DNA from: Gottfriedia endophytica
GTDB taxonomy: Bacteria; Bacillota; Bacilli; Bacillales; Bacillaceae_G
Reading direction: 5' to 3'
NCBI RefSeq assembly: GCF_017814275.1
Contig: NZ_JAGIYQ010000003.1
Coordinates: forward strand, 124,001 to 188,000
Length of the DNA stretch: 64,000 bases
The notes below the pieces were generated by a model that made no database searches, was not told the origin of the DNA, and saw only the letters and a program-made list of their open reading frames with translations. Within the stretch, counting starts at the first letter, position 1. The number at the start of each line of letters is the position of its first letter. Below are positions 10,637 to 20,105 of the stretch, in pieces. The translations under genes were made by a program, and so were the position numbers.

Positions 10637-11414
10637 AATCAATTTTTTTGTTGTGCAAAGGACGATAAACATTTTTTATAAATTTATTCATAAGTAGTGG
10701 GAGAACTTTTTTACGACGTTTCAAAAGTGTGCTTACTATCCCTTTTTTTTCATCTGTCGAAACATTCCAATCATCTGGAATTAATTCTACTATTTCTTCC
10801 AATAGTAACGCTGGGATTTTTTGAATAACATCTAACTGATTTTTAAAATATTTTTCATCATTAATATAAAGTGCCATTAATTGATGTGTTGCACTTTTTG
10901 TGAGCTCTTCAGGAAGAGGTTCTAAGTCGGAAAGTTGCCAATTATAAGACCCAAAAATCTCAGCATGGTCTATAATCGATAAATAGTAAGATGTTTCGTC
11001 TTCTTCTCTTAAGAGAATGTTTTTTCGTGTCCGATCTTTATTACATAGCCAGTAATCGAATAAGATGATACCGGCAAGGATTTCGTGATTGCTTATTTGA
11101 TTAATGTCCGAAATTTGATGACCATTATAGCAATCAGGTAAAAAAAGTGAAGCAAACTGGTTTTTATTAGTGTTTATTTGTACAAGTTCAGGAACTTGAG
11201 AAGAGAAATCAGAAGGAATTTCTACTAATTGAGCAAAAGGAATGGGAAGATTTAGAAAACGTGCCAAGCAGTAGGATACCCATTCGTTAGGTAATGTTTT
11301 TTCGAAGCCAGGTTGTAAATATTTAACGACATAATCTCTTCCATCATTAAAAGTAATCAGGTGAGCGTTTGATTTTCCTTCTAATTTTTTGAGGTAAGCT
11401 TTTGGTACAATCAA
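10635..11414 (-). CDS. HipA-like kinase family protein
   Basis: A 259-residue protein of the HipA-like kinase family found in spore-forming bacilli. The N-terminal part has a lysine strand (YVVKYLQPGF), the catalytic loop is CNKDRTRKNILL near residues 125-136, and the metal-binding aspartate is IDHAEIFG near residue 149. The substrate is unknown and there is no HipB-like partner, so this is not a toxin-antitoxin pair. The start is TTG 11414-11412, overlapping the stop of the glycosyltransferase (TTGA), with GAGGTGA 8 bases upstream. The two genes are therefore translationally coupled. A role in modifying a surface component is inferred from the neighbours only. Confidence 0.7.
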   Translation of the reverse strand: MIVPKAYLKKLEGKSNAHLITFNDGRDYVVKYLQPGFEKTLPNEWVSYCLARFLNLPIPFAQLVEIPSDFSSQVPELVQINTNKNQFASLFLPDCYNGHQISDINQISNHEILAGIILFDYWLCNKDRTRKNILLREEDETSYYLSIIDHAEIFGSYNWQLSDLEPLPEELTKSATHQLMALYINDEKYFKNQLDVIQKIPALLLEEIVELIPDDWNVSTDEKKGIVSTLLKRRKKVLPLLMNKFIKNVYRPLHNKKID

Positions 11415-12526
11415 GAAGAACTCACCTCGCCAGTATTTCGATTATCTTTTTCACCAATATTTTTTAACAATTGACTATAAGTATTGGCTACTTTTTGAAT
11501 TGCAAAGTTTTCTTGAATATGAATGATGGATGATTTTGACATTCGAAGTTGGGTGGATGGATGATCTAAAAGTTTGTAAATTTTGCTCACTGCATCTTGG
11601 ACATTATGACCTCTAAACAAACATCCCGTCTTACCATGTTTAACTATTTCTGAGATTGGCATGATATTTGATGCCACAACAGGTACCCCACATGCCATAG
11701 ATTCAATAAATGTGTTTCCAAACGATTCAGATTTTGTCGTAGCTAAAGTACAACCGCCTGATTGACGAATTTTTGCATAAATATGTGGCATTTGTTGATA
11801 AGGGATAACTGGAAACCACTTAATAATATCAGTCAGTTGTTCTTCTTCCCATTTAGCTTTAAACTCCTCACGTTGCACACTTTGTGCTCCACCGATTAAC
11901 CAAATCTCAATATCATCACGTTCACTTTTAATTAATTTCGCAATCTCTATTAACATTGGCCAGTTTTTACGTTTGTCTAGACGGCCAATCCAACCGATTA
12001 TTTTTTTATTGTCTGGTAGAGTAGGAGAATTTTCATTATCAACCTCTATATTTTTTAAAGGTCGAAAGAAGGATGTATCTACTCCGTTATATATTACATT
12101 TATTGGGATGGAATCTGTTAATATCGAAACTAACCGTTTTTGATAATCTGAGGGTACGATGATTGAAATAGGTTGAATACCTCTGAATTTTTTTAAGTGG
12201 GGTTTTAGTTTAATGAGCTCGGGAGTACGTGCTTCGACAATTACAGGACCTTGATAGTTTGCTTTTTGGATCCATTTAAATGCGGATCCTGTATCGCAAA
12301 CAATAATAGCATCATAGTTATTTTTCTTAATGATTTTAATGATCGTTTTTTCATCTTTCGTTAAATAAACGGGAGCTACATCCTGCATAATGTGTAGTCC
12401 GCCGTGATCCGTTGTATAGAGAAATTCTGTTTGTATGCCATGCTGTTTAAAATAGATTGAGCGATTTCTCCAACCAGCATTCACTCCACCAACAGTAAGA
12501 AGTCTCCAAATTATTAAAACTTTCAT
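11411..12526 (-). CDS. Glycosyltransferase family 4 protein
   Basis: A 371-residue GT4-type (GT-B fold) glycosyltransferase. The C-terminal half has the family's nucleotide-sugar site: GWIGRLDKRKNWPMLIEIA, then TKSESFGNTFIESMACGVPVVA with the conserved E-x7-E. The N-terminus (LTVGGVNAGWRNRS) replaces the more common glycine-rich loop but keeps a GG turn. No membrane segment is visible. Donor and acceptor cannot be read from sequence. It overlaps the HipA-like gene by 4 bases, and a kinase-like gene lies about 65 bases upstream on the same strand, suggesting one operon for a glycosylated, possibly spore-surface, product. Confidence 0.85.
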   Translation of the reverse strand: MKVLIIWRLLTVGGVNAGWRNRSIYFKQHGIQTEFLYTTDHGGLHIMQDVAPVYLTKDEKTIIKIIKKNNYDAIIVCDTGSAFKWIQKANYQGPVIVEARTPELIKLKPHLKKFRGIQPISIIVPSDYQKRLVSILTDSIPINVIYNGVDTSFFRPLKNIEVDNENSPTLPDNKKIIGWIGRLDKRKNWPMLIEIAKLIKSERDDIEIWLIGGAQSVQREEFKAKWEEEQLTDIIKWFPVIPYQQMPHIYAKIRQSGGCTLATTKSESFGNTFIESMACGVPVVASNIMPISEIVKHGKTGCLFRGHNVQDAVSKIYKLLDHPSTQLRMSKSSIIHIQENFAIQKVANTYSQLLKNIGEKDNRNTGEVSSS

Positions 12527-12590
12527 TATGGTAGCTCCTCGTATTTTTTGTTTTAGAAATTAGGATTTAACTTAATTAAATATAGGTTAA

Positions 12591-13505
12591 TTAAGGTCGA
12601 TTTTGGTATCTATGCTGATAGTATCTATGTTCATAGTGTCGATCATGAACATAACCTCTGCCAGAGTGGTTACTATATTTGCTATCCATATATTGATCGA
12701 TTTTTTGCATTACCACTTCTGGATCGATACCTTTGGCAAGCATTGTTTTAATCCATTCTTCTTTGAAAACTTTGTGTACTAAACCTTCCAATTGAATTAC
12801 ATGTTTCTGTTCATTGGTAGTTGACAATAATATTTCAGATGAAGTTCTTAAATGATCGGAATCAAGGGGTTGAGTCATAAGTTTTTGATAAATTTGACGG
12901 GCTATTTCTTCCATTTGAATATAATGTTCCCATTCTTTAAATAGTAAAGGAGCTAATTCTTGTACATGAGATAAAAAGACGTCTTTATTTTCTTCACCGA
13001 GAGATGTTAATAATTTACGTGGATAAGGATAGACACGATCTCGCCAAATTGTTCTAGCTACATCGATTACTTTCAGATTGCCATCTGGTTGGATGAAAAT
13101 TTGCCGTTTATGATGGTCAATTCGTTCAAAACCAATTGTTTTAAATGTGATTAACATTTCAATTAATTTAGAAGAAAGCTCTTTCGTTAAAGGTTGTGAT
13201 TGAAGATATTCACGTAAATCAATTCCTCTTATCATTTCCATTGCAACGTAAAGAGTTCCTTTTTGAATTATTTTTGGAAAAAGATTAGATTGTTGCCCGA
13301 GTGAAAGGGCATGATATTCTCTTTCGCAATCCTCTGTGTTCCCAAATAATTTCACACAAATCTCTTCCGAAAGTTTAAAAACTGCTCCTTGGCGCCCCTT
13401 CCCAATCATTTCTAATGGTGAATTATTTATTACTTCTACATCTTCATTGATTTGATTTCGAACTTGGATGTTTTCGATCAATTCATTTAAATTTATAAGA
13501 TCCAT
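12591..13505 (-). CDS. YrzF-like protein kinase family protein with His/Tyr-rich tail
   Basis: A 304-residue eukaryotic-type kinase-fold protein resembling B. subtilis YrzF. The glycine-rich loop is IGKGRQGAVFKL with its lysine in CVKLF. The catalytic loop is degenerate (RIDHHKRQIFI) and the metal aspartate is KVIDVAR, as in that family. The last ~25 residues are rich in His, Tyr and Arg (RHYEHRYYQHRY), reminiscent of coat-protein tails. I chose the ATG at 13505 because AAGGA lies 8 bases upstream; the ATG at 13514 leaves no room for a ribosome site. Its position beside a glycosyltransferase and a Gly-rich protein suggests spore coat maturation (inference). Confidence 0.7.
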   Translation of the reverse strand: MDLINLNELIENIQVRNQINEDVEVINNSPLEMIGKGRQGAVFKLSEEICVKLFGNTEDCEREYHALSLGQQSNLFPKIIQKGTLYVAMEMIRGIDLREYLQSQPLTKELSSKLIEMLITFKTIGFERIDHHKRQIFIQPDGNLKVIDVARTIWRDRVYPYPRKLLTSLGEENKDVFLSHVQELAPLLFKEWEHYIQMEEIARQIYQKLMTQPLDSDHLRTSSEILLSTTNEQKHVIQLEGLVHKVFKEEWIKTMLAKGIDPEVVMQKIDQYMDSKYSNHSGRGYVHDRHYEHRYYQHRYQNRP

Positions 13506-13835
13506 ATCTCCCATCCTTCATTGTAATAAGTATTAATATATCTTCTATAAATTTTCATGAGCTGTTAGTTGTTTGTCCTAATAGACTTCTATACCGGTCC
13601 TCCTAATTTATTAAATTCAAGATTACAACAAAATGGAAGGGCAAGCGTCCATAATATAGAAGAAAATGTTTATTTACCATTACGAATGGAACATTAGTGG
13701 GAAATAAGTTTTTCTATCAATGAAGAAAGAAAAGTTAATATGAAACCTTGATTTTGAAACGAGTCTTATCTATATGTGGGTAAGTATTGTAAAGTATAAG
13801 ATTACCTACCAAACAGAATTAAATAAAAATATAAA
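13506..13835. other. Gene-free stretch upstream of the kinase operon
   Basis: About 330 bases should contain the promoter for the minus-strand kinase operon. I see no coding frame, repeat copy or strong hairpin here. Confidence 0.35.
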
Positions 13836-13836
13836 A

Positions 13837-13871
13837 GCAACCATTTCTACAATTTCTTATAGAATGGTTGC
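13837..13871 (-). terminator. Terminator of the glycine-rich protein gene
   Basis: GCAACCATTTCT (13837-13848) pairs with AGAATGGTTGC (13861-13871) with one bulged base. The minus-strand 3' side continues into TTTTA-rich sequence. Confidence 0.75.
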
Positions 13872-13903
13872 CTCCTATTGTTTTTTAGTTTACGAATTTA
13901 CTA

Positions 13904-14239
13904 CTAACAACCGCATCCAAAGCCATGATGCCAAAAGCCAGGACCAAATCCAGGACCAAAACCAGGACCAAAACCAGGACCAAAACCAGGACCAAAACCA
14001 GGGCCAAAACAAGGACCAAATCCAGGACCCCATGGACCAAACCCAGGACCCCATGGGCCGAATCCCCATGGACCAAACCCACCTAATAGAGCACCTGCAG
14101 CTAGACCACCAAAGAATGGAAAACCGAATCCAAAAGGACGACCGAATCCAAAACCAAAAGGACGACCGAATCCAAAGCCAAAGCCAGGGCGGCCAAAACC
14201 TCCGAATCCTCCAAAGCCAATACGACGTTCATCTATCAT
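13904..14239 (-). CDS. Glycine/phenylalanine-rich repeat protein, probable spore surface protein
   Basis: A 111-residue low-complexity protein made almost entirely of Gly, Phe, Pro and Trp. The first half has GFGRPFGF units. The second half has FGPWGPG and then seven or so GFGP units, ending in a WHHGFGCGC tail with two cysteines. There is no signal peptide. The ATG at 14239 follows AAGGAGG by 11 bases. Such Gly-rich, Cys-tailed proteins are common in spore coats and exosporia, and kinase and glycosyltransferase genes lie next door, so a spore surface role is inferred. The plus-strand frame across the repeats is a codon-periodicity shadow. Confidence 0.75.
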   Translation of the reverse strand: MIDERRIGFGGFGGFGRPGFGFGFGRPFGFGFGRPFGFGFPFFGGLAAGALLGGFGPWGFGPWGPGFGPWGPGFGPCFGPGFGPGFGPGFGPGFGPGFGPGFWHHGFGCGC

Positions 14240-14535
14240 GATGATATAAACCTCCTTACATTATAGTTGAATTACATTAATACTCTATGCGGGACAAACG
14301 TTTAATGTTTGGGCGAATAATAGAGTTGAGTTATATTAATTGATTTGATTTATGTAGGCGGCATGTTTTTATTTACATTTCATTGTAGGAATGAAGGGAA
14401 ATGGAACAATAATATGTTTACTATAGATTTATAGTAATTTAGGTATTATTTGCAAATTTCATAATACTTAGCTCAAAATAGCAGACTTATTATCCATTGT
14501 ATGAAAACAGTGTTTGCTTTGGTATGATGAAACAT

Positions 14536-14684
14536 AAAGTGAAACTTCCATCAGTGGTGGGGGCTGCATCCCACTGGTAGCCCGACCAATCGGGCTTTTA
14601 CGGGCAGTTATACCCCTCCTATCTTCTTCGCCTATCTTTCAATCTTGGGGTGGGGGGCTAACTGCCCGCGAATAGCGGGATAAA
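14536..14684 (+). repeat. Family 2 multi-hairpin repeat, copy B, in the rluF leader
   Basis: This copy matches 10422-10570 over its whole length. The stems are GCCCGA / TCGGGC and CGGGCAGTTA / TAACTGCCCG (ten perfect pairs), extended by CCCCTCC against GGGGTGGGG-type pairing. It ends 27 bases before the TTG start of rluF, so it may be transcribed as part of that 5' leader. Confidence 0.75.
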
Positions 14685-14711
14685 TAAGTTAACTGAGAAG
14701 AGGACTATGAA

Positions 14712-15413
14712 TTGAGAATTAATGTATATATCAGTGCGGCGGGATACTGTTCAAGACGAGCTGCTGAGAGATTAGTGGTAAATAATCAAGTAACAATTAA
14801 TGGCATACTTGCTACAAAAAACGATTTAGTTGAAGAAGGTGACATTGTAAGAGTTGACGATGAGATTATTGTACCGAATATGGAAAAGGTATATATCGCT
14901 CTGAACAAACCAAGAGGCATTGTCTGTACAGGTTTAAGAAGTGTTCCTGGCAATATAATAGATTTTGTGAATTATCCGACCCGTGTATTTCCAGTCGGAC
15001 GATTAGATAAAGAGTCAGAAGGGTTAATAATATTAACAAATGATGGTCCAATTGCACATAAAATCCTACATAGTGAACATGGGCATGAAAAAGAATATAT
15101 CGTAACAGTTGATCAATTGATTACAGAAAAATTCATAACTGATATGGGGGCTGGTGTGAAGATTGGTTCGATTACAACGAAAAAATGTTTTGTATCTTTT
15201 GTCAATCATTCAACTTTTCGTATTATATTAACTCAAGGATTAAATCGTCAAATAAGGAAAATGTGTAAAGCTTTAGGTTATCGTGTAGTGAAATTGCAAA
15301 GAATTAGAATCATGAACATTGAACTTGGTGATCTAGAAGAGGGAAAATGGAGGCATTTGACCGAAAAAGAATTATTTTTATTAGAAAATCAAATAAAAGA
15401 GGAAGAATCATAA
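14712..15413 (+). CDS. rluF: 23S rRNA pseudouridine synthase RluF family (RsuA/RluB type)
   Basis: A 233-residue pseudouridine synthase. An N-terminal S4 RNA-binding domain (SRRAAERLVVNNQVTING, residues 15-32) is followed by the catalytic domain with the active-site aspartate in VGRLDKESEGLI near residue 97. The LTQGLNRQIRKM motif near 176-187 is typical of the RsuA/RluB/RluF branch; RluF, which modifies position 2604, is the best guess by length and motif. The start is TTG 14712 with GAGGA about 8 bases upstream; no ATG fits. The next gene begins 1 base after the stop, so the two are cotranscribed. Confidence 0.8.
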   Translation: MRINVYISAAGYCSRRAAERLVVNNQVTINGILATKNDLVEEGDIVRVDDEIIVPNMEKVYIALNKPRGIVCTGLRSVPGNIIDFVNYPTRVFPVGRLDKESEGLIILTNDGPIAHKILHSEHGHEKEYIVTVDQLITEKFITDMGAGVKIGSITTKKCFVSFVNHSTFRIILTQGLNRQIRKMCKALGYRVVKLQRIRIMNIELGDLEEGKWRHLTEKELFLLENQIKEEES

Positions 15414-15414
15414 G

Positions 15415-15852
15415 ATGAAAATAATAATTGACGCTGACGGATGTCCAGTAATCGACTTAACCATTAAAGTTGCTAAAAAATTTAATATTTCGGTTATCCT
15501 TATGTGTGATACTGCTCATCAATTAGAAAGAGAAGGGGCAGAAACCATTATCATTTCGCAAGGAGCGGATGCTGTTGACTTTGCTCTGGTGAATCGCGTA
15601 AACAAAGGCGACTTAGTTGTGACCCAAGATTATGGATTAGCTGCAATGGTTTTATCGAAACAAGCAAATGTCATTAATCAAAATGGTTTACGCTATACAG
15701 ATGAAAATATTGATCAATTACTTTTCACTCGCTACGTCTCAAAAAAAGTTCGAAATGCTGGAGGGCGTGTAAAAGGACCGAAGAAAAGACAAAAAGATGA
15801 CAATCTTAATTTTGAATTGAGTCTAGAAGCTTTATGCCGTGAATTACATTGA
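15415..15852 (+). CDS. YaiI/YqxD family protein (DUF188)
   Basis: A 145-residue protein of the DUF188 family (YaiI in E. coli, YqxD in B. subtilis), predicted to be a PIN-like nuclease-fold protein but without an established function. The family signature IIDADGCPV opens the protein, followed by GADAVDFALVN near 55-65 and VTQDYGLAAM near 71-80. The C-terminus carries a basic GGRVKGPKKRQKDD stretch. The ATG is 1 base after the rluF stop, with GAGGAAGA upstream, so it is translationally coupled to rluF. Full length for the family. Confidence 0.85.
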   Translation: MKIIIDADGCPVIDLTIKVAKKFNISVILMCDTAHQLEREGAETIIISQGADAVDFALVNRVNKGDLVVTQDYGLAAMVLSKQANVINQNGLRYTDENIDQLLFTRYVSKKVRNAGGRVKGPKKRQKDDNLNFELSLEALCRELH

Positions 15853-16414
15853 TTTAATACTGTAAATCAAAAATCACCAGATGAGGAAAATAATAGAAAT
15901 TAGTAATTAAGTGATTTCACTGAATAAAAGCAGATATTGATTTCAATATTGTTTTTCAAGTAAAATTTCATTTAGAATATTCGGACAAAAACTAAATTGT
16001 GAAAGTTTTGTGACAAAACTAATTTCGAATTATATGAACTTGTTAAAGAAAGATTGGGGAAATGGGAAATTTTTCCGCATAGATTACTATTAACTTTTTT
16101 AGGAAGAAGAAAAATTATGTGGTTATTATTATTTTGATATAGTAAAATAAAAGAAGATTTAAGGACTAACACAAACAAAAAGATGTTTGGAAGTTGTCCT
16201 TTTTAATTTGAAATGAGAAGAGGGTAGATAATTTAGATAAAATCTTTTATTAGAATTACTATAAAGAATGAACTCCCAAATAACTCTAATCATAATCATT
16301 CATTGTATTAATGTTTTTAAGCAGATTTTAATTTACAGGAAAGTATGGATTAGTGAAATTATTTTAGTTTAAAGTAATTTGGGTAAAATTTTTCTAGGAT
16401 AATTCGTTACACTG
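15853..16414. other. Long AT-rich gene-free region
   Basis: More than 550 bases without a credible gene. A 68-codon minus-strand frame at 15972-16178 is low-complexity (poly-Asn, poly-Ile) and has no ribosome site. The region ends at a terminator hairpin. I see no repeat copy. Confidence 0.4.
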
Positions 16415-16454
16415 CTCTCGATTTGATAGCTTTACTTAAATTGAGGGTTTTTTT
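16415..16454 (+). terminator. Terminator-like hairpin in front of qoxABCD
   Basis: CTCTCGATTT (16415-16424) pairs with AAATTGAGGG (16438-16447) using two G-T pairs, followed by seven T. It points along the plus strand 198 bases before qoxA, with no gene just upstream. It could end readthrough from the yaiI side, or act as a leader terminator for the qox transcript. Confidence 0.6.
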
Positions 16455-16652
16455 GGAAAATAAAGAAAATAAAACATTAAAAATCCTTAAGAATTCGATT
16501 ACAACTTTTTGTTTGTCTTTTTTGTTAAAGTATTTTAATATAACTGTGGATAATGAAACAAGAGTGTTTCTCTAATAATTTCCTTAGTAAATATCGGAGA
16601 TTCAAATTGTTGTAATTCATATTTTAAGATTTTTAGAGAAGGGGAGACCGAC

Positions 16653-17570
16653 ATGAAAAAAAAGCTAATGGCCATGATCTTAATGATGTGTACGTTAGTA
16701 ATGGGTGCTTGTGATAGGCTAACTGTTTTTGACCCAAAAGGTCCAGTAGCTAAGACTCAAGCTAATACCATTTTATTATCTATGGCAATCGTATTTGGCG
16801 TACTACTTGTCGTATATATTCTTTATGTAGTCATATTAATGAAATATCGTGCAGGTAACATGCCGGATGATTACGAGCCGCCTCATGAAGAAGGCAGTAA
16901 GTTGTTAGAATTTATTTGGACAGCGATTCCAGTTCTTATCGTTATTATGTTATCTGTTATTACTGTGAAATCTACTAATGCAGTTGAGACTGTTCCAAAA
17001 GGTCATGAGCATGATAAACCACTTATCATCTATGCAAGCTCATCAAACTGGAAATGGCACTTCTCATATCCTGAACAAGGTATTGAAACAGTAAACTATG
17101 TGGATATTCCTACGAACAGAGATGTTGAGTTTAGATTATATTCATATGGTCCTATTACTAGTTTCTGGGTTCCACAATTAGCTGGACAAAAATATGCAAT
17201 GAGTGACATGGTTAACAAACTTAATATCGTAGCAAATCAAGATGGTTCATATTTAGGTAAAAACAGTAACTTTAGTGGTAAAGGATTTGCTGGCATGGAA
17301 TTTGAAGTGCAAGCAATGAGTACGGATAATTTTAATAAATGGGTAAAAGACGTTAAAGATACTTCTCCTAAATTAACTGAAAAAGAGTTTAATACATTAC
17401 TAGAACCAGGACATCTTGGACGAATGACTTTCTCTTCAACACATTTAACATTTAGTCCACCACCTGGAGACATGAGCAATGGTCATGGACATAACATGGA
17501 TATGAACATGAAAATGGATTCATCAACTTCTGGGAAAGATGGACATAACATGGAGGGGATGAGCAAATGA
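16653..17570 (+). CDS. qoxA: Cytochrome aa3 quinol oxidase subunit II
   Basis: QoxA (305 residues) is the membrane-anchored subunit II of the quinol oxidase. It has a lipoprotein signal with Cys20 in VMGAC and the typical [11 protein letters not shown] start of the mature protein. Two transmembrane helices lie near 42-64 and 86-106, followed by an extracellular cupredoxin domain. The CuA cysteines are absent: the corresponding segment is [14 protein letters not shown], which marks quinol rather than cytochrome c oxidase. The C-terminal ~30 residues are unusually rich in His and Met ([13 protein letters not shown]). The ATG follows GGGGAG. It overlaps qoxB by 4 bases. Confidence 0.92.
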   Translation: MKKKLMAMILMMCTLVMGACDRLTVFDPKGPVAKTQANTILLSMAIVFGVLLVVYILYVVILMKYRAGNMPDDYEPPHEEGSKLLEFIWTAIPVLIVIMLSVITVKSTNAVETVPKGHEHDKPLIIYASSSNWKWHFSYPEQGIETVNYVDIPTNRDVEFRLYSYGPITSFWVPQLAGQKYAMSDMVNKLNIVANQDGSYLGKNSNFSGKGFAGMEFEVQAMSTDNFNKWVKDVKDTSPKLTEKEFNTLLEPGHLGRMTFSSTHLTFSPPPGDMSNGHGHNMDMNMKMDSSTSGKDGHNMEGMSK

Positions 17571-19537
17571 ATCATATAAAACTGGATCATTTCTTCGTAA
17601 CTGGCGAGCCAATGATCTATGGAGCAGATATAAGTATTGTTCTTGTCTCTCTAGCGATCGTTTTTGGCTTAACGTACTTTAAAAAATGGAACTATCTTTG
17701 GACTGAATGGCTAACAACTGTTGACCATAAACGAATTGGCGTAATGTATATTTTATGTGCATTACTAATGTTATTCCGTGGGGGCGTTGACGCAATACTA
17801 ATGCGTGCTCAATTAGCTGGTCCAGACATGAAAATATTAGATCCACAGCATTATAATGAAATTTTTACAACACACGGTATCGTTATGATTTTATTCATGG
17901 CAATGCCATTTATTATCGGTTTAATGAACGTTGTTATCCCGCTTCAAATTGGAGCGCGTGACGTAGCATTCCCTTATTTAAATGCTGTAAGCTTCTGGTT
18001 ATTCTTTGCAGGAGCAATGCTTTTCAATATTAGTTTCGTAATTGGTGGTTCACCTGATGCAGGTTGGACAGCTTATTTCCCACTTGCAAGTAAACAATTT
18101 AGTCCTGGGGTAGGTAATAACTATTATGCAATTTCATTGCAGATAGCAGGTCTCGGTACGCTAATGACGGGTATTAACTTCATTGTTACTATTCTAAAAA
18201 TGCGTGTTAAAGGCATGACATTAATGAAAATGCCTATGTTTACTTGGAGTATTTTAATCACTTGTGTCATTATCGTATTTGCTTTCCCTGTATTAACAGT
18301 AGCACTTGCGTTAATGATGTTTGACCGTGAATTCGGTACACAATTCTTTACAATGCACCATGGTGGAATGGACATGCTTTGGGCAAACTTATTCTGGGTT
18401 TGGGGACATCCTGAAGTATATATTGTTATTCTTCCTGCATTCGGTATCTATAGTGAAATTATTTCAACATTTGCAAGAAAAAATCTTTACGGATATAAGA
18501 GTATGGTTATCAGTATGGTTGCCATCTCTGGTTTAAGTTTCCTAGTATGGGCGCATCACTTCTATACAATGGGACAAGGTGCAACAGTAAATGAATTCTT
18601 CAGTATTACAACAATGGCAATCAGTATCCCTACAGGGGTAAAAATCTTTAACTGGTTATTTACTTTACGTAAAGGGAAAATTCAATTTACAGTACCAATG
18701 CTATATTCACTAGCATTTATTCCAATCTTTACAATCGGTGGTATCACTGGTGTAATGCTTGCAATTTCAAGTGCTGACTATCAATACCATAATACAATGT
18801 TCTTAGTTGCGCATTTCCATTATGTATTAATTCCAGGTACAGTATTTGCGGTTATCGCTGGTTTCTATTACTGGTTCCCAAAAGTATTTGGTTTCCGTTT
18901 AGATGAGAAAATCGGAAAAATTACTTTCTGGATTATTACAATTAGCTTTAACGTAACATTTATGCCTTTATTCTTCTTAGGATTAAAAGGTATGACTCGT
19001 CGTACTTACACTTATAGTGCGGCATCTGGATTCGGACCATTGAATTTAATTGCTTCAATCGGAGCTGTTGGAATGACAATTGGTTTCTGCTTACTTGTGT
19101 ACAACATTTACTACAGTGTTCGTTATGCGCCAAGAGAAACAACTGGTGATCCTTGGAATGCTAGAACGCTTGAATGGGCAACACATAGCCCAGTACCTGC
19201 TTATAATTTTGCAATCACACCAGAAGTTGATGATTTAGATGCATTCTGGAAAAGCAAAAAAGAAGGTAAACCAATATTTACAGGTGAAATTAAAGATATT
19301 CACATGCCTAGCAATAGTGGTATTCCAGTAATACTAGGTGGATTATTTATGGCATTTGGTTTCTTCATGGTATTTGAATGGTGGGTTCCTGCGATTATTT
19401 TCGCAATTCCAATCTTTGTATGCCTAGCAATGCGTTCTTTCCAACGCGACCATGGCTTCCACATTCATAAAGAAGAAATCATTGAAACTGAAAAAAAATT
19501 AAGAGGTGATGATTATGCAAACGAAGCCTCTGTATAA
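17567..19537 (+). CDS. qoxB: Cytochrome aa3 quinol oxidase subunit I
   Basis: QoxB (656 residues, B. subtilis about 649) is the catalytic haem-copper subunit, with about 14-15 transmembrane helices. The haem ligand histidine is in [11 protein letters not shown]. The CuB site and cross-linked His-Tyr are in [15 protein letters not shown], a CuB histidine pair is in WAHHFYTMG, and the haem ligands are in VAHFHYVL. It pumps protons while reducing oxygen with electrons from menaquinol. The start overlaps the qoxA stop (ATGA). The 3' end overlaps qoxC by about 23 bases, typical of this operon. Confidence 0.95.
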   Translation: MNHIKLDHFFVTGEPMIYGADISIVLVSLAIVFGLTYFKKWNYLWTEWLTTVDHKRIGVMYILCALLMLFRGGVDAILMRAQLAGPDMKILDPQHYNEIFTTHGIVMILFMAMPFIIGLMNVVIPLQIGARDVAFPYLNAVSFWLFFAGAMLFNISFVIGGSPDAGWTAYFPLASKQFSPGVGNNYYAISLQIAGLGTLMTGINFIVTILKMRVKGMTLMKMPMFTWSILITCVIIVFAFPVLTVALALMMFDREFGTQFFTMHHGGMDMLWANLFWVWGHPEVYIVILPAFGIYSEIISTFARKNLYGYKSMVISMVAISGLSFLVWAHHFYTMGQGATVNEFFSITTMAISIPTGVKIFNWLFTLRKGKIQFTVPMLYSLAFIPIFTIGGITGVMLAISSADYQYHNTMFLVAHFHYVLIPGTVFAVIAGFYYWFPKVFGFRLDEKIGKITFWIITISFNVTFMPLFFLGLKGMTRRTYTYSAASGFGPLNLIASIGAVGMTIGFCLLVYNIYYSVRYAPRETTGDPWNARTLEWATHSPVPAYNFAITPEVDDLDAFWKSKKEGKPIFTGEIKDIHMPSNSGIPVILGGLFMAFGFFMVFEWWVPAIIFAIPIFVCLAMRSFQRDHGFHIHKEEIIETEKKLRGDDYANEASV

Positions 19538-20105
19538 TATGAATGAAGAAAGTTCTTATCGTATTTTGGGCTTTTGGATCTTTTTAGGTGCTGAAATTGC
19601 GTTGTTTGGTACGCTTTTCACAACATATTTCATCTTATCAAGCCATACGGCTGGTGCACCAACACAAAAAGAATTATTTGAAATTAAAGGTGTAATGATT
19701 GAAACATTTGCCTTATTAACAAGTAGTTTTACAATTGGGCTTGTTGTAAATACGATCAAGCTTAAATCTAAAAAAGCGTTTTTAGCCTTCTTCTTACTGA
19801 CTATGGCGCTTGGACTAGTTTTCTTAGGTGTTGAGATTTCTGAGTTTGTAACGTATATTCACGAAGGTGCTACAATTCATAGTAGTGCTGCTTTATCAGC
19901 TTTATTCGTTTTACTAGGAACTCACGGTGCCCACGTAACATTTGGTCTATTCTGGGGTAGCTCAATTTTAATTCAAACAATGCGTGAAGGTATTACACCA
20001 ACAACAGCAAATAAAACATTTATTTATTCTCTATACTGGCATTTCCTAGATGTTGTATGGATCTTTATCTTTAGCTTTGTTTACTTGAAAGGAATGATTG
20101 GATGA
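19515..20105 (+). CDS. qoxC: Cytochrome aa3 quinol oxidase subunit III
   Basis: QoxC (196 residues, B. subtilis 204) is the five-helix subunit III of the oxidase. It shows [18 protein letters not shown] near the start and TFGLFWG with [13 protein letters not shown] near the end, both typical of the family. I chose ATG 19515 because AGAGGTGATG lies just upstream; a GTG at 19506 would overlap that ribosome site. It begins inside the qoxB end and overlaps qoxD by 4 bases. Confidence 0.92.
   Translation: MQTKPLYNMNEESSYRILGFWIFLGAEIALFGTLFTTYFILSSHTAGAPTQKELFEIKGVMIETFALLTSSFTIGLVVNTIKLKSKKAFLAFFLLTMALGLVFLGVEISEFVTYIHEGATIHSSAALSALFVLLGTHGAHVTFGLFWGSSILIQTMREGITPTTANKTFIYSLYWHFLDVVWIFIFSFVYLKGMIG

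Noticed and set aside
10635-11414. HipBA toxin-antitoxin module
   Set aside because: There is no HipB-like DNA-binding partner. The gene is coupled to a glycosyltransferase instead.
13774-14241. Plus-strand frame rich in Gln and Asp repeats
   Set aside because: It is the complement of the GFGP-repeat gene. The 12-base periodicity keeps other frames open. It lacks a ribosome site, and the minus-strand frame has a perfect one.
15972-16178. 68-codon minus-strand frame
   Set aside because: Low complexity, no ribosome site, no family resemblance, and it lies in very AT-rich DNA.
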